A stretch of 6,929 bases of DNA from Spirochaetaceae bacterium. GTDB lineage: Bacteria; Spirochaetota; Spirochaetia; SZUA-6; RPPD01. The DNA lies in contig RPPD01000120.1 in assembly GCA_003818675.1 (NCBI GenBank), positions 1 through 6,929 on the forward strand, given 5' to 3'. This document shows positions 5,713 through 6,929 of this stretch, one piece after another. Below the pieces are notes generated by a model. The model was not told the origin of the DNA. It made no database searches and worked only from the letters and a program-made list of their open reading frames with translations. Within the stretch, counting starts at the first letter, position 1, and each line of letters opens with the position of its first letter. Both the position numbers and the translations under genes were made by a program.

Positions 5713-6929
5713 TCAGTCATCCTCTGATGATCTTTCCAGGACGTGGAATGCTTCAGCTATCGCGGCTTCGGTGGTAGGTCCTGGCAGGGAAAATAAATTC
5801 CCCTGGGAATAGTCTATCCCCACTTCCATCACCCGTTTTTGCACTTCTTCTGAATATACAAACTCCGCAATTATCTGCGCGCCCATGGTGTGGCCGAAGT
5901 CGCTCATTGCGCGAACGATCTTGTAGCCTGAAGGGTCGGTATCCAGTCTGCGCGTGAACGCCCCCGCGATTTTCAGGTAATCCGCCTGAATTGCCAGAAG
6001 CCTTGAGAAGTTTGAATATTCAAGACCGAAGTCATCAATTGCAATCTTGATCCCCAGTGATTTTAATTCGCGCAGAAAATCAAATGATGCCGGATTGTTC
6101 TTGAGGCTGAATTCCTCAAGCACTTCAAAGATGATCCTGGTGGGCGGAATCTGGTACTGCTGTATCTTGTTGGTTATATAATCAATGAGCCTGGCATTTG
6201 CGAAATCCTCATGTGAGAGATTTATTGTGAAAAGCTCCTTGCGAGAGGAAAAATACTCAAAGACCTTGTCAATCATGCAGGTGGTTACCGCGTTGTATAT
6301 GCCCACTTCCTTGGCCGGACCAAGAAAGCTCCTGGGTGCTATCACCTCTCCATTGTCTATTATTCTAACCAGGGATTCATAAATGTCAAATTCACCGGTT
6401 TGGTTGTTTCTTATGCCCTGGAAAAAAGGTACCATCCGGTCTTCTTCAACGGCCTTTTTTACCTTGCTGACCCAGACAAAAATATCACGATAGCGGTTTA
6501 TGACGTCAAACTCTTCGTTATAGACAATGTAATAACCATGTCCCTTTTTCTTGGAAAGCTTTAAGGCAATGTCTGCTTTACGGAGCAGGTTTTTTTCCTC
6601 GTTTTCAACTATGCCTATGGATACCGAAAGGTTGATGGAGTAATCCTCTGACTGGATTGGCGCACCCGAGATGGCCTTGTTCAAAAGTGTTGCCAGCATG
6701 TCAGAGTTCAGCGTCTCGTTTTTGGAAAGCACGACAAACTCGTCACCAGAGAGTTTGTACAGCAATGTTTTGGGCGGAAGTATGTTTTTGAGTCTGTCCG
6801 CAATGATCTTGAGAACTTCATTCCCGGTTTCAAGTCCGTAAGCGAGATTTATGGAGGAAAAACTGTCTATGTTTATGAGGGCGAGGAGCTTGTTGCCGGG
6901 AATCTCTGCGTCAATTTCCAGTTTCTTGC
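5713..6929 (-). CDS. GGDEF-EAL domain cyclic-di-GMP protein, C-terminal 404 residues (5' partial), divergent active sites
   Basis: The gene enters from the right edge. The frame is open from 6927 down to the TGA at 5713-5715; the TTG at 6763-6765 is internal. The GGDEF domain starts in the visible part with LALINIDSFSSIN and ends around the motif SGDEF (6736-6750), with Ser for the first Gly. A linker and an EAL domain follow. Of the EAL catalytic set, these are present: Glu of YESLVRI (6376-6378), Asn of INLS, the second Glu of FEVLEE, both Asp of IDDFG, Lys of LKIA (5971-5973), Glu of AEFV and Gln of YSQG. Altered are KID to KIA (Ala at 5965-5967), the loop-6 sequence (DFGLEYSNF instead of DFGTGYSSL), and AEGVE to AEFVY. 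It makes or breaks down c-di-GMP, or only binds it. It is convergent with the PAS gene, with 27 bases between their stops. Confidence 0.92.
   Translation of the reverse strand, partial: KKLEIDAEIPGNKLLALINIDSFSSINLAYGLETGNEVLKIIADRLKNILPPKTLLYKLSGDEFVVLSKNETLNSDMLATLLNKAISGAPIQSEDYSINLSVSIGIVENEEKNLLRKADIALKLSKKKGHGYYIVYNEEFDVINRYRDIFVWVSKVKKAVEEDRMVPFFQGIRNNQTGEFDIYESLVRIIDNGEVIAPRSFLGPAKEVGIYNAVTTCMIDKVFEYFSSRKELFTINLSHEDFANARLIDYITNKIQQYQIPPTRIIFEVLEEFSLKNNPASFDFLRELKSLGIKIAIDDFGLEYSNFSRLLAIQADYLKIAGAFTRRLDTDPSGYKIVRAMSDFGHTMGAQIIAEFVYSEEVQKRVMEVGIDYSQGNLFSLPGPTTEAAIAEAFHVLERSSEDD

Overview
The window looks like ordinary chromosomal DNA from a Gram-negative bacterium of moderate GC content. 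The combination of a ZnuABC operon, a Ktr-type potassium system and a divergent GGDEF-EAL protein would fit a Desulfobacterota (deltaproteobacterial) type organism. That placement is an inference from protein style, since there is no rRNA or other marker here. No tRNA, rRNA, CRISPR array, insertion sequence or phage gene was seen.

Layout: bases 1-2246 carry the end of a zinc-uptake operon on the + strand, in the order znuA (5' end cut off by the window edge), znuC, znuB. Each gene overlaps the next by ATGA, so translation is probably coupled. ZnuA is the periplasmic zinc-binding protein, ZnuC the ATPase and ZnuB the membrane channel. A 166-base gap (2247-2412) follows. It holds a possible terminator hairpin with a T-run and a good extended -10 promoter, so it looks like the border between two transcription units.

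Bases 2413-5685 (+ strand) carry a three-gene unit. The first gene encodes a KtrB/TrkH potassium channel with an unusual N-terminal extension of about 130 residues. The second encodes its KtrA regulatory RCK subunit. The third encodes a small membrane-anchored protein with a PAS-like domain and no recognisable output domain. KtrB and KtrA should form a nucleotide-gated K+ uptake complex. The third protein may be an accessory sensor, but that rests only on position.

Bases 5713-6929 (- strand, convergent) carry the C-terminal 404 residues of a GGDEF-EAL cyclic-di-GMP protein whose N-terminus lies outside the window. Its GGDEF motif reads SGDEF. Its EAL domain has several altered active-site positions, including loss of the Asp of the KID motif, so it may be a sensor rather than an active phosphodiesterase.

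Most of the content is well-known families. The points worth a second look are the voltage-sensor-like extension on KtrB, the PAS partner gene, and the degenerate EAL domain.
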